Assembly: GCF_030409905.1 (NCBI RefSeq)
Contig: NZ_JAUFQT010000001.1
Coordinates: forward strand, 124,001 to 188,000
Origin: Echinicola jeungdonensis
GTDB lineage: Bacteria > Bacteroidota > Bacteroidia > Cytophagales > Cyclobacteriaceae
DNA length: 64,000 nucleotides
Reading direction: 5' to 3'
Shown here: piece after piece, positions 45,524-54,881 of the stretch
Layout: each line of letters starts with the position of its first letter
Numbering within the stretch: position 1 is the stretch's first letter
Program-made: the position numbers and the translations under genes
The notes under the pieces: generated by a model
The model's input: only the letters and a program-made list of their open reading frames with translations
Databases searched by the model: none
What the model was told of the DNA's origin: nothing

Positions 45524-46821
45524 ATGATCCCCTTCTCCCTCAACAACTCCAAATACAATTCTTCCACCTCTCTCACATACCTTTCTGCGGAATAATGTTG
45601 CCTGGCCCTTTGATGGCCGGCTTCGCCCAATTTTTTTCGGAGCTCAGGTTGGTCAATTAGGATTTGTATTTTTTCGGCCAAATCTTTTGGGCTATATGGT
45701 GGAACCAAAAAGCCGGTTTCTCCATCCACCACCACATTTTGTAAGCCGCCTACCCTGGTGGCCACTACGGGCAAATGGTGCATCATCGCCTCTGCAGCTA
45801 CCAGGCCAAAACCTTCGTTTGCGGAAGCCAAACAAAATATATCCATCAATTGATAATAGGGGGCTGTATATTCCTGAAATCCTACACTGATCAGTTGATC
45901 TTCAAGCTTCAACTCCCGGGCTTTTAATTTAATATTTTCTAAATCAGGTCCTTTCCCCACTAATAGGAATTTCAGTGAGGGATTATTTATGATTTTCATC
46001 GCCTCCAGGATATCCGAGAACCGCTTTACCTGGTCATAAACCCTGCCTATTGATCCCAGGATAATATCATTTCCGCAAATTCCTAAAGAAGCTTTTAAAT
46101 GTGATAATTCGTTTTCCTTAACTTCTTTAATCTCCCCAACCCCATTATTAATCAGCATTAGTTTTTCATGGGAGACTTTTACTTTATCGTTTAAAAAAGA
46201 AACTACAGTTGGTGCAATCCCTATAACTTTATCAGCAACTTTTACCCAAATCCGTTGCAACCAAATGGCTTTCCTTGACCTTCTTTTCGGATCAGAAGTT
46301 TCTTCCAAGATAACCACCGGTACCTTTCCCAATTTCCCTCCAATGGCTGCCATACTCATTCCTTCAAAAATAGCCCCATGAATTATATGGGGTTTGAAGT
46401 CTCTTATTACCTGTCTTACCTTTTGATGTTTACTCCATTCAAAAGGATTTTTAAAACTCCCTATGGGAATCAGTTCCACCCCTTCTTTTTCCAATGCCTC
46501 AGCAATGGGGCCACCAGCCTTGGTACAAATGATTTTTAGTGCATATTTATCCTTATCCAATCCTTTGGCCAGGGTCAGCCGGGTTTGTTCCACTCCACCT
46601 GAGGAAATGGTTTCAATGCAGTGCAGGATACGGATTTTGTTTACCCCATCCCCAACCCTTCCCCTTGAGGGGAAGGGAGCGGATCTTGATTCTTTATGAG
46701 CATGATTTTGAGTATTAAGATTCAATTTTTCTATTTCCACCGTGGCATGTGTCCTCACATGACACTCAATTATAATATATCGCAATTCTTTCACCGTGGC
46801 ATGTGTCTTCACAGGACACAC
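45499..46821 (-). CDS. Glycosyltransferase, GT4 family
   Basis: The core (from NKIRILHCIETISSGGVEQTRL) is a GT4 GT-B enzyme with CHIIHGAIFEGMSM-like acceptor side (HIIHGAIFEGMS), SIGRVYDQVKRFSDILEAM and the E-x7-E motif ANEGFGLVAAEAMMHHLPVVATRVGG. The open frame begins at 46821, but its first about 62 codons run through hairpin repeats and have no GT homology; a TTG at 46725 (or a start nearer the core) is more likely the real start. The last seven residues (RHFEGHK) are read from a palindromic repeat. The donor and acceptor are unknown. Confidence 0.85.
   Translation of the reverse strand: MCPVKTHATVKELRYIIIECHVRTHATVEIEKLNLNTQNHAHKESRSAPFPSRGRVGDGVNKIRILHCIETISSGGVEQTRLTLAKGLDKDKYALKIICTKAGGPIAEALEKEGVELIPIGSFKNPFEWSKHQKVRQVIRDFKPHIIHGAIFEGMSMAAIGGKLGKVPVVILEETSDPKRRSRKAIWLQRIWVKVADKVIGIAPTVVSFLNDKVKVSHEKLMLINNGVGEIKEVKENELSHLKASLGICGNDIILGSIGRVYDQVKRFSDILEAMKIINNPSLKFLLVGKGPDLENIKLKARELKLEDQLISVGFQEYTAPYYQLMDIFCLASANEGFGLVAAEAMMHHLPVVATRVGGLQNVVVDGETGFLVPPYSPKDLAEKIQILIDQPELRKKLGEAGHQRARQHYSAERYVREVEELYLELLREKGIIRHFEGHK
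46656..46677. repeat. CCCTTCCCC-TTGA-GGGGAAGGG hairpin
   Basis: Perfect palindrome preceded by CCCCATCCCCAA, inside the 5' part of the glycosyltransferase frame. Related to 44494-44526. Confidence 0.7.
46738..46819. repeat. Two tandem CACCGTGGCATGTGTC hairpin repeats
   Basis: 46738-46765 and 46792-46819, 54 bp apart: CACCGTGGCATGTGTCYTCACAKGACAC. Each forms GTGTC...GACAC with a seven-base loop. They lie in the doubtful 5' extension of the glycosyltransferase frame. Confidence 0.7.
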
Positions 46822-46899
46822 GCATTTGATTATTTTGTTATTCCGGACTGTGGGGACACAGGCCAGGGAAAGGAGGAATAGCTCAACCTAATTTGCTTC

Positions 46900-47997
46900 C
46901 TATTTCCTCCTTTCCAATAATGAACTATATAATTCCTTCAAATCAGCAGCATATTTTTCAGGGGAGAAGCGCTTCAATGCTTCCTCTTTAGCTTTATTCC
47001 CAAGAACCTTCCTTTCTTCAAAAGGCATTTCGATCAATTGTTTCATTTTGGCTTCCAAATCATCGAGGTTATGGGGATCAACCAACCAACCTGTTATTCC
47101 ATCTTCGATAATTTCAGATGGACCTCCCACCTTGGTTGCGATACAAGGAAGTCCGGCCATCATTGCTTCTACCAGTGAAATAGAAAAGCCTTCCGAAAAG
47201 GAAGGCAAAATAAATGCATCCGCACCAGAAAGTAATTCCGCAATATCATCTCTAAAACCTAAAAATTCGATTTTATTTGAAATATTTAAATCCCTGGTTA
47301 ATCTCTTAAGCTTGCCTCTTTCAGTTCCCTCCCCTACTACTTTTAGATAAACACCTTTTTCAAAACCTGAGTTTATTCTTGCTATGACCTTAATTAAACC
47401 TTCCAAATTCTTTACAGGTACAAGCCGACAGGTAATGATAAAAGTAAAACCATTAGCAGCAGGTTTTGTTGACTCTTTAATTCCAGTATTGTCAATTGCT
47501 ACCGGATTATAAACAACCGTTGTTTTCTCTCTATGGACCTCCTTCAAAGACACCAATTGATCAACCACCGATTGGGAAATTCCAATTACTTGATGAGCCC
47601 AGAGGTAGGTAAACCTAAAAATGTATTTCCAATAACTGTGGTGATTGGGAAAGCCAATTTCTTCACCTATACGGACTGGCACCCCTGCCAATCCTGCAGC
47701 AATTAAACCATGAAAATTGGCTTCTGCACCTGAAGTGTGTACTACATCAGGCTTGGATTTTTTTAAAAAGTGTGTTATCCTTTTAATTAATGAAACATTA
47801 GGTATTTTAACTGCCTGATCTAGAATGGTTATGTTGGCTCCCTTTTCTTTTAATTCTTCCGCTACCCTTCCTCCTGATCCTAATACCAATATTTCAAAGT
47901 CTATTGTTGAATCTATCCCATAACAGTGAAAGGTTAAATTCACTCTTTGCTCTACCCCTCCAAAATCTAATAAAGGAATTATTCTAATTATTTTCAT
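46900..47997 (-). CDS. Glycosyltransferase, GT4 family
   Basis: The 365-residue GT-B enzyme begins MKIIRIIPLLDFGGVEQRVNL and has DVVHTSGAEANFHGLI, TFIITCRLVPVKNLEGLIKV, KIEFLGFRDDIAELLSGADAFILPSFSEGFSISLVEAMMAGLPCIATKVGGPSEIIEDG, the GT4 E-x7-E region in full. It likely adds a hexose in lipid-linked repeat-unit assembly; specificity unknown. Its start overlaps the end of the upstream glycosyltransferase gene (47984-49066) by 14 bp, so the two are translated together. A hairpin-bearing gap follows before the next gene. Confidence 0.92.
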   Translation of the reverse strand: MKIIRIIPLLDFGGVEQRVNLTFHCYGIDSTIDFEILVLGSGGRVAEELKEKGANITILDQAVKIPNVSLIKRITHFLKKSKPDVVHTSGAEANFHGLIAAGLAGVPVRIGEEIGFPNHHSYWKYIFRFTYLWAHQVIGISQSVVDQLVSLKEVHREKTTVVYNPVAIDNTGIKESTKPAANGFTFIITCRLVPVKNLEGLIKVIARINSGFEKGVYLKVVGEGTERGKLKRLTRDLNISNKIEFLGFRDDIAELLSGADAFILPSFSEGFSISLVEAMMAGLPCIATKVGGPSEIIEDGITGWLVDPHNLDDLEAKMKQLIEMPFEERKVLGNKAKEEALKRFSPEKYAADLKELYSSLLERRK

Positions 47998-49066
47998 TAA
48001 TAACTTGAGTAAAAAGACCTATCCACTTTTCCATAATGGAGTTAGGTGAATACAGCCCTACTTTTTCTTTAGCATTGGTAATTAATTTTCTCCTCAAATC
48101 CTCATTTTCTATCACTTGGGCTATGCTTTGTGCCAGTTGCGTTATATCATTCATTTCGACAAGTATACCTTTTCCATTCTCAATTAATGTCAGTGGACCT
48201 GAAAATGTTTTGTAAGAAATTACAGCATTGTAAGTGTCAAAACCTTCCAAAATCATGATAGAAAAGCTTTCAGATTTGGAAGTAAGGACCATGATGGAGG
48301 ATTCTAATAATTTCTTTTTAAATTCATTCGTGGCAGGAAAAATTTTTAAAGACGTACACTCAGGATGAATTAAGTTTCTGTAAAAATTAAGATCTTGGTT
48401 ACTTCCTTGAATATAAAGGTGATATTCCCAATCCTTAAAGTCCGAATAGATTCTATTCCAAGCGTATATCTGATGGTCAAATTGTTTTAATTTTTCATTC
48501 CTTCCTCCCGAAATTATAATTTTCCTTTTTGTTAAATCATCGGAATTAAGTTCATTGAGGAAAATAAAATTTGGTATAACTTCAATGTTACTTAATCCAT
48601 ACTCAAACTTCTCTAAATCATTTAAGACTACAATTTTATTGTAAAGTTTATAAAATAGCTTTTTAAAAGGGAATGATTTTTGGATTATTTCAACGGAAGA
48701 AGCATGAATTTCTAAAATTTTGGGAATTTTATTTCCAATTAATGGAAGTATAAAAAAATCAACACTAGAAAGTAAACTGATACATAAATCAGGTCTAAAT
48801 TTTTTAAAAACATCCTTTATGTATTTTATAAATGATATTCCATACAAAATCTTTTCATAAAAAGGCAAATCCTGATAGGTTCTATTCATATTAAAAATCT
48901 TCAACCTACCATCAAATCTTTCCTCATAATCAGAATGATGTTTTTTAACTACTACACAAATCTCATAATCTTTATTTAAAATGAGCCATTCAATCTTTTT
49001 ATTGGTAATATTTGAGATTCCTCCTAATGCCGTTAGGCTATTTACTAAATATAGTAATCTCATCAC
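47984..49066 (-). CDS. Glycosyltransferase, GT4-like
   Basis: The 360-residue protein opens MMRLLYLVNSLTALGGISNIT and has a GT-B fold: PDLCISLLSSVDFFILPLIG, KIIISGGRNEKLKQFDHQIYAW, and the nucleotide-binding end VLTSKSESFSIMILEGFDTYNAVISYKTFSGPLTLIENGKGILV with the E-x7-E element. It is a cytosolic sugar transferase; donor unknown. The region from here to about 60.5 kb is markedly AT-rich. It overlaps the next gene downstream by 14 bp and has a 37-bp gap from the upstream GT2 gene. Confidence 0.88.
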   Translation of the reverse strand: MMRLLYLVNSLTALGGISNITNKKIEWLILNKDYEICVVVKKHHSDYEERFDGRLKIFNMNRTYQDLPFYEKILYGISFIKYIKDVFKKFRPDLCISLLSSVDFFILPLIGNKIPKILEIHASSVEIIQKSFPFKKLFYKLYNKIVVLNDLEKFEYGLSNIEVIPNFIFLNELNSDDLTKRKIIISGGRNEKLKQFDHQIYAWNRIYSDFKDWEYHLYIQGSNQDLNFYRNLIHPECTSLKIFPATNEFKKKLLESSIMVLTSKSESFSIMILEGFDTYNAVISYKTFSGPLTLIENGKGILVEMNDITQLAQSIAQVIENEDLRRKLITNAKEKVGLYSPNSIMEKWIGLFTQVINENN

Positions 49067-49103
49067 TACAGAAATTTAATAGCAGGATTATATGCTAATT
49101 TTT

Positions 49104-50012
49104 TCACCTTTTCGATTCTTCTCCCTTTAACAATAAGAAAAACTCTTTCCAAGTACCCCAAATTATAGAAAGGTTTACAACTAATATTTGGGTGGACTCA
49201 AATGGGTTTACAGTTACAATTTTTTTCGTTGAAAAACGGAACCTCCTCCATGTAAAATTCAGCAAGAAAATAAAAAATTTAATTCTGGAATTCCTGAATT
49301 TCCTTTCATAAGTTCCTCCTAATAACCGGCGATATTTATATACAATTTCCTTAACCAAATGCCTGGAAGGGTGTCTGACAATTACATTTGGAGTAAATTT
49401 AATTTCATATTTAGTTGTAATTTTCTTTGACAACTCACTATCTCCATTGGACTTTATCCCTCTATTAAACCCATTAAATTCTTGAATTACAGAACAATAA
49501 GAAAACCAATTAGCTGTAATTGCATGTCCTTCTTTTGCATAAGCTTCTGTACTAAAACCAGTGTATTTTTCATACACTTCTGCAAAGGTCAATTTATCTG
49601 GTCTTTTATAAAATAAAGGTACAGGACCTGTCAATATGCCGATTTCCTTATTGGTATCTTTTGAAAAAATTTTCAGCGCATTACTCAACCAACTCGAATC
49701 AGGAAGGCAATCAGAGTCCGTAAAAGCAAGGATTTTTCCTTTAGATTCAGTAATTCCCTTGTTTCTCGCTGCATACGACCCTGGCGTGAATTCATCAACC
49801 AATTTTAAAGAATACTTCGCATTGAAGTTATCTGGCAATTTCAGTTGAATTTCCGGATCATTATTGACAATAATTACTTCATATAAATCAGAATCTAATT
49901 CTTGTTCCTGAAGTTTTTCCAATAATAGAATCAGCCTATCGTAATCCTTATAATAAGGAATGATAACACTTATTATCAACCTATTTATTTTTTTAATGAA
50001 TGAAGTATTCAT
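49104..50012 (-). CDS. Glycosyltransferase, GT2 family
   Basis: The 302-residue GT-A enzyme has the GT2 opening ISVIIPYYKDYDRLILLLEKL, YEVIIVNNDPEIQ, the acceptor-facing AARNKGITESKGKILAFTDSDCLPDSSWL with DSD as the metal-binding DxD motif, and EVYEKYTGFSTEAYA. A hydrophobic C-terminal stretch (RIKFFIFLLNFTWRRFRF) may bind the membrane. Overlaps its upstream neighbour by 4 bp (50009-50012), a typical translational coupling. Adds a sugar to the growing lipid-linked unit; identity unknown. Confidence 0.9.
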   Translation of the reverse strand: MNTSFIKKINRLIISVIIPYYKDYDRLILLLEKLQEQELDSDLYEVIIVNNDPEIQLKLPDNFNAKYSLKLVDEFTPGSYAARNKGITESKGKILAFTDSDCLPDSSWLSNALKIFSKDTNKEIGILTGPVPLFYKRPDKLTFAEVYEKYTGFSTEAYAKEGHAITANWFSYCSVIQEFNGFNRGIKSNGDSELSKKITTKYEIKFTPNVIVRHPSRHLVKEIVYKYRRLLGGTYERKFRNSRIKFFIFLLNFTWRRFRFSTKKIVTVNPFESTQILVVNLSIIWGTWKEFFLLLKGEESKR

Positions 50013-50884
50013 TGGTATTGATTAAAAAATAGCGTATAGATGCTTTTTTTTATTCTTTTTTCAATTTTGTAAAGATTCAAATAAAATTTATTAACAGTAT
50101 TATCTATGGGTAAATCATAACTTTGAAAAAAAGTACCAAGAGCTCCTGAATATTGGTATTTCAAATAATTACTAAATATTCCTTTTTCAATTAAATACGC
50201 TCTGATTCTTTTTCTTAAGTTAATCCAGTTTCTACTGAACATTTCTTCGTATTGCTTGCCACGTGACAAGGAGCCTTCCGTTATGTGAATCTTTGTCAGA
50301 TAATTGGGGTCAAATACCGGCATATGGCCACATGTCATTAAACGGAACATTAAATCATATTCTTCACTGGTCCTAAGTTTTTCATCAAAACCGCCCAATT
50401 CTTTTATTGCCAATCTATTGAATAAATTAGCACTGCTAATCCCAAGCTTTCCAACGATCAAGCCTCTCCATCCATCATCGTAGAATGATCTTTTAGTAAC
50501 TCTCCCATCTGCATAGACATCCAATGAATTGGCGACAATAAAAGCTGAATCTTTCCTTACCAAAGACAACTGTGATTCAATTTTCCCTGGCATTAACTCA
50601 TCATCCGCATCCAATACTTGTATCCAATCACCTGTGGCAAATTCAAGCCCCCTATTCCTGGTGGCTGCAAGTCCTTTATTTTTTCGGTCAACATGGGTAA
50701 GGACCTTAATTAGGTCATATTTTCGTTCTAATTCCAAAGCAAACTCATAGGTATTATCCAAAGAACCATCTTCAACAATAAAAATCTCCTTAACATAATT
50801 TTGGGAAACAGCGGATTTAACAGCTCTTTCCAAAAAACTAACTGCATTATACGCCGATATTATTATGGAAACACTTTTACTCAC
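50009..50884 (-). CDS. Glycosyltransferase, GT2 family
   Basis: The 291-residue GT-A enzyme begins MSKSVSIIISAYNAVSFLERAVKS, has EIFIVEDGSLDNT, AATRNRGLEFATGDWIQVLDADDELMPGKIESQL (metal site DADD) and SSANLFNRLAIKELGGFDEKL. No membrane segment is evident. It adds a sugar in the repeat-unit assembly; donor unknown. It starts 15 bp after the GT32-like gene and overlaps the next by 4 bp, so these genes form one operon. Confidence 0.9.
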   Translation of the reverse strand: MSKSVSIIISAYNAVSFLERAVKSAVSQNYVKEIFIVEDGSLDNTYEFALELERKYDLIKVLTHVDRKNKGLAATRNRGLEFATGDWIQVLDADDELMPGKIESQLSLVRKDSAFIVANSLDVYADGRVTKRSFYDDGWRGLIVGKLGISSANLFNRLAIKELGGFDEKLRTSEEYDLMFRLMTCGHMPVFDPNYLTKIHITEGSLSRGKQYEEMFSRNWINLRKRIRAYLIEKGIFSNYLKYQYSGALGTFFQSYDLPIDNTVNKFYLNLYKIEKRIKKSIYTLFFNQYQ

Positions 50885-50898
50885 AGGATGTTTTTGAT

Positions 50899-51675
50899 TT
50901 AAATACCTTTTTTATTGCTATGGCTTTTGTACCTATCATATAACCAGGTAAATTTATGGGCCATGAAATATTTCATAAAGTCAAGTGGAAAGGAATCCTT
51001 CCAAATACTTTTAGGATTGGAACTTATCCGGTCCAAAAATAAACGTAAAGCTTTTGAAAAATTTTTATCATGTAGGTGGCTCCATTCACTTTTCCAGCTA
51101 TGATTCCATAGATGAATTGCATAGGTTTGGGGCTTTACAAATGGCCGGTAATCCCTTCCTTTTTGGGCAAATGGAAGAGGATAGAAAAATTCCTTTGGAA
51201 AAACCTTTACCCTACCTCTTTCCAAATTAGAGGTTAAGAAACTAGGAATATCCATTGGGGATTTAAAATCATATTTCATTTGTTTGTATTGGTTTAATAA
51301 ATCTGCCAAGACAGAATTATTTTTGATTGATCCAATAATACCAGCAGAAATTAGCCCCTCCTTTTCCTCACCAAAAAAAAGATCAAACCCTATGAAATCA
51401 TTAAGATCTTTTAATAGAAGCATATCCGTATCCAGATAAATTCCACCTTCTTTATATAGCGCATGAAGGCGACACACATCAGCGACAAAAGCATATTTCC
51501 CAAGGTTGTATGCCCCTAATGAAAATGAATATTTAGAATAATCGAAATTGTTCTCATTCCAAAGTTTTATTTCATAATCAGGCAAAACTTTTCTCCAAGT
51601 TTGAATACAATTCAGCTCTAGTATTGACATAGGCTTATTACCAAACCAACAATAATGGATAATCTTTGGAATCAA
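50899..51675 (-). CDS. Glycosyltransferase, GT32-like (capsular type)
   Basis: The 258-residue protein begins IPKIIHYCWFGNKPMSILEL, then FVADVCRLHALYKEGGIYLDTDMLLLKDLNDF: the DTD is the GT32-type DxD metal-binding motif and GGIYLDTD is its hallmark. Residues up to the C-terminus include FPKEFFYPLPFAQKG and HLWNHSWKSEW. The family (Gly_transf_sug, mannosyl- or galactosyltransferase types) acts on capsule and O-antigen sugars. Overlaps the upstream GT2 gene by 4 bp. Confidence 0.88.
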   Translation of the reverse strand: MIPKIIHYCWFGNKPMSILELNCIQTWRKVLPDYEIKLWNENNFDYSKYSFSLGAYNLGKYAFVADVCRLHALYKEGGIYLDTDMLLLKDLNDFIGFDLFFGEEKEGLISAGIIGSIKNNSVLADLLNQYKQMKYDFKSPMDIPSFLTSNLERGRVKVFPKEFFYPLPFAQKGRDYRPFVKPQTYAIHLWNHSWKSEWSHLHDKNFSKALRLFLDRISSNPKSIWKDSFPLDFMKYFMAHKFTWLYDRYKSHSNKKGI

Positions 51676-52679
51676 TTCTTTATGATCTTTAAACTTATTA
51701 ATACGCTCCTAAACCTTAGGAAATTATTTAAGCCCAACCATGCCCCTAACCAAATCAGATAAGGCTTAGATAAATCGTACCTCACCGTAGGTTTAAGAAC
51801 TTTGATTCTTTCCAATGCCATCTGGGTCACAATTGGAACTTCCAATCCAGTAAATTTGATCAAGCGTTCGTAGTTCAATATGAGTATTTCTCTAACTTCC
51901 TTTGTATTTTTAATTGCAAGAATGTTTTGGTCCCCCAATTCATATGACCTAAACCAATCAATAAATGTTTGTAAAGTCCTTTGTTTGCTTAAATGACTTG
52001 AAACAGGCCTTCTGTAAAAAGCGTATACTGATTTATTAAACACTACCTTTTTACTATGCAATAAAACCCTCAACATAAACTCCCCATCCTGATTTTTATT
52101 TAAATCCTCTTTCCATAAACCCGACGCTATTATTGTGTTCCTACACATAAAATAAGCATGAGATGGAATAAATAAATTATTCTTGAAAAGCCATAAAATT
52201 AATTCAAAACCCTCTTTTGGATATCCCTCCAACCTTAAATCAATATCAGTAAAGCAATCTGAAAACCTATCATGGTTTTTGATATCAATAATAAATTCAA
52301 ACCAATCCCAATTGGATATAGAAACACTATTCAATTTATTGCTTAATAGATCATTAAGTTGAGTTTGAACTTTATTTGGATGGATAACATCATCTGAATC
52401 CAACCATTGAATAAATTCCCCTTCTGATAGTTCAAATGCATAATTTCTAGCTACGCTCCCCCCCTTACTCCTATTTTCAGGTCTTTTAAAAATTTTTACT
52501 CTGGAATCCTTTTTGGCATATTCCTCCAAAATTTCCCATGATTGATCTGAACTATGATCATCCACAACGATACATTCCCAATTAGAATAGGTTTGATCAA
52601 GTACAGAATCCAAGGTTTCCTTGAGATAAAGGGCTTTATTATAGTTTGGGATTAAAATGGAGACTAGTGGACAATACAT
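51672..52679 (-). CDS. Glycosyltransferase, GT2 family
   Basis: The 335-residue GT-A enzyme begins MYCPLVSILIPNYNKALYLKE, has TYSNWECIVVDDHSSDQSWE (nucleotide-binding DDHSSD), SVARNYAFELSEGEFIQWLDSDDVIHPNKVQTQL (DSDD) and IASGLWKEDLNKNQDGEFM. It probably adds a sugar in the same assembly line. It overlaps the gene after it by 4 bp and follows the GT4 gene by 3 bp. Confidence 0.92.
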   Translation of the reverse strand: MYCPLVSILIPNYNKALYLKETLDSVLDQTYSNWECIVVDDHSSDQSWEILEEYAKKDSRVKIFKRPENRSKGGSVARNYAFELSEGEFIQWLDSDDVIHPNKVQTQLNDLLSNKLNSVSISNWDWFEFIIDIKNHDRFSDCFTDIDLRLEGYPKEGFELILWLFKNNLFIPSHAYFMCRNTIIASGLWKEDLNKNQDGEFMLRVLLHSKKVVFNKSVYAFYRRPVSSHLSKQRTLQTFIDWFRSYELGDQNILAIKNTKEVREILILNYERLIKFTGLEVPIVTQMALERIKVLKPTVRYDLSKPYLIWLGAWLGLNNFLRFRSVLISLKIIKN

Positions 52680-52682
52680 AAA

Positions 52683-53900
52683 TCAAGATTCATAGATCTT
52701 TTGCAGCTTTTTGAAGGTATCTCTAAAGTTGAAATTATTCTTTATATGAAAATGGGCTTCTTTACTCATCATTTGATATAGTTTTGGGCTCTCTGCAAGT
52801 TCTACAATTTTTTTAGCCATTTGCTTATAATCTTTATCCTTAACTAAAAATCCTGTTTTACCATTTATTAAGGTCTCAGGAAACCCTCCCACATCAAATC
52901 CTATTACTGGCAATCCAAATAGCTGTGCTTCCAAAGAAGCTACACCAAAGTTTTCCTTTCTTCCGTTTTTATCTTCAGTGGATGGGAATAAAAAAATATC
53001 ATTTTCATTAAACTGGTCAAATATTTCACTTTGTGCCCTTTTACCATAAAATATAACATAATCTTCCAAACCATTCGATTTAACAAATGCTAAAAGACTT
53101 CCCAACTCCTCCCCTTCTCCAATTATTGAATATTTAACCTTATATCCTTTTTCAACAAGTTCTAAAACAGACTTAAGGGAATAAATATGTCCTTTAAACG
53201 CAACAAGTCTTCCAACACTTAATAATTTTATTGGATGATTCACTGAATCTCTTTTTTTTAAATCAGGTATTGAAACATCAATTCCATTATTTATCATTTG
53301 AATCCTTTTTGAATCTAAACCCAGCTTGATTAATCTCCTTTTTGTAAACTCCGAATTTGCCAAAAAGTACGACACTAAATCATTTAAAACAAGAATGTCA
53401 GTTTTATTTTTGCTAGCTAAAAGCTCTACATCGTAACCATGAAAAGTGACTACTACTTTCCCCTTTAATAACCCAAAATAAAATAGGTCACCAAGTGGTT
53501 TGTATTGATCGCAAAAATGAACATGAATCACTTTTGCATTAACCATGGAATGATATTCTTTGATTAAGTAAAGGAAATAATAGCTAATATTATTTTTTTT
53601 TAAAATATATTTAAGAAAAATAATAATTAAAAAAGGATTTTTAACGGTATCCCAAACCAGATTTCTTACCCTTCTGAATTTAGTATTCGGTATGGATCTA
53701 ACTGTAAAAACTTTATCCAGAAGTTTATACTTTTCAAGTAAATCTTTCTGAGAGGAATTAGAAATATGATTTTTACGATTGGTGAGAATTTTCACATCAT
53801 ACCCTCTTTCCAATGCATCAACTATATTTTGAACGATAAATGTTTCAGAAAAGGTAGGAAACTCACTAACTTTAAAAATAATCAAATTATTATCAGTCAT
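52683..53900 (-). CDS. Glycosyltransferase, GT4 family
   Basis: The 405-residue GT-B enzyme has VVTFHGYDVELLASK (acceptor side), LLSVGRLVAFKGHIYSLKSVL, FYGKRAQSEIFDQFNENDIFLFPSTEDKNGRKENFGVASLEAQLFGLPVIGFDVGGFPETL, containing the E-x7-E motif (ENFGVASLE). It adds a hexose during polysaccharide assembly; specificity unknown. Starts 21 bp after the GT2 gene upstream. Confidence 0.93.
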   Translation of the reverse strand: MTDNNLIIFKVSEFPTFSETFIVQNIVDALERGYDVKILTNRKNHISNSSQKDLLEKYKLLDKVFTVRSIPNTKFRRVRNLVWDTVKNPFLIIIFLKYILKKNNISYYFLYLIKEYHSMVNAKVIHVHFCDQYKPLGDLFYFGLLKGKVVVTFHGYDVELLASKNKTDILVLNDLVSYFLANSEFTKRRLIKLGLDSKRIQMINNGIDVSIPDLKKRDSVNHPIKLLSVGRLVAFKGHIYSLKSVLELVEKGYKVKYSIIGEGEELGSLLAFVKSNGLEDYVIFYGKRAQSEIFDQFNENDIFLFPSTEDKNGRKENFGVASLEAQLFGLPVIGFDVGGFPETLINGKTGFLVKDKDYKQMAKKIVELAESPKLYQMMSKEAHFHIKNNFNFRDTFKKLQKIYES

Positions 53901-53921
53901 AAACCATCTCAGAAAATGAAA

Positions 53922-54881
53922 TTAATTAAACTCTAGTTTTATTTTGAAATATCTTTTTAAATACGATTTAATTTTAAAAAAATAAAAACTTAGAAGGAAA
54001 CTAAATTTACTTTTAAACATATTTGCGTCATAAAATACCTTATGAACATAGGGATCAAATATTTTAAAGAAAGAAAACCATTTTTCATGGGCTTCCTTAA
54101 CCTTATAAGAAGTTAAATTAAAGTTTCTTTTGATATAATGTAGGACAATAAATTCTTCATAAACTCTTGTCATTCTTTTTACCTCATTATCATGATTTCT
54201 TGTCACTGCCGAGTGATATCTAAAAAAATTTAAATGTGATGAAAGAAATCCAATATTTGCATTTTCACTAATCGATAGCCAAAACAACCAGTCTCCACAG
54301 ATTTTCATACTTGTTAAAATATCCCAATCTTTTTGTTTAATAAGTTTTTTATTAAAAACACAAGCACTAGCATTTGGTATTACATTTTTGAATTGAAGAT
54401 AATTAACAATAAAATTGTTTCCCTTTTGAACCCAATTATCCCCCCATATATTAGGAGTAAAATCACTGGTCCATTTAATTCTATCTTCTAAATAGACGCA
54501 GTTTTCATCAACATCATATGATTGACTATATGCCATATCTAATCCATTAGATTCGATAAATTCAATAATATTTTCTAAGAAATGTAAATCAGAAAAATCA
54601 TCACTTTCAGCAATCCAAATCCAATCATATTTAGCCAATTCTATTCCTTTTTTCCATTGTTTAAATGGGCTTCCGGAATTATTACTATTTTGCAAACAGT
54701 AACTTACCTTAGGATGGTTTTTATATGGAATTAAATATTCCCAACTACCATCAGTAGAATAATCATCTAATAGAATTAATTCAAAATTTTGATGGGTTTG
54801 ATTTAGAATACTTTCAATACGTTTATCAAGAAATAAAGAATGGTTATAATTTGGGATTACGATAGTAATAAAGGACGACAT
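53922..54881 (-). CDS. Glycosyltransferase, GT2 family
   Basis: The 319-residue GT-A enzyme begins MSSFITIVIPNYNHSLFLDK, has ELILLDDYSTDGSWEYL, YDWIWIAESDDFSDLHFLE (SDD metal site), and a basic C-terminal tail (SFYFFKIKSYLKRYFKIKLEFN) that may contact the membrane. It overlaps the upstream GT4 gene by 1 bp (54881). The acceptor is unknown. Confidence 0.92.
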   Translation of the reverse strand: MSSFITIVIPNYNHSLFLDKRIESILNQTHQNFELILLDDYSTDGSWEYLIPYKNHPKVSYCLQNSNNSGSPFKQWKKGIELAKYDWIWIAESDDFSDLHFLENIIEFIESNGLDMAYSQSYDVDENCVYLEDRIKWTSDFTPNIWGDNWVQKGNNFIVNYLQFKNVIPNASACVFNKKLIKQKDWDILTSMKICGDWLFWLSISENANIGFLSSHLNFFRYHSAVTRNHDNEVKRMTRVYEEFIVLHYIKRNFNLTSYKVKEAHEKWFSFFKIFDPYVHKVFYDANMFKSKFSFLLSFYFFKIKSYLKRYFKIKLEFN

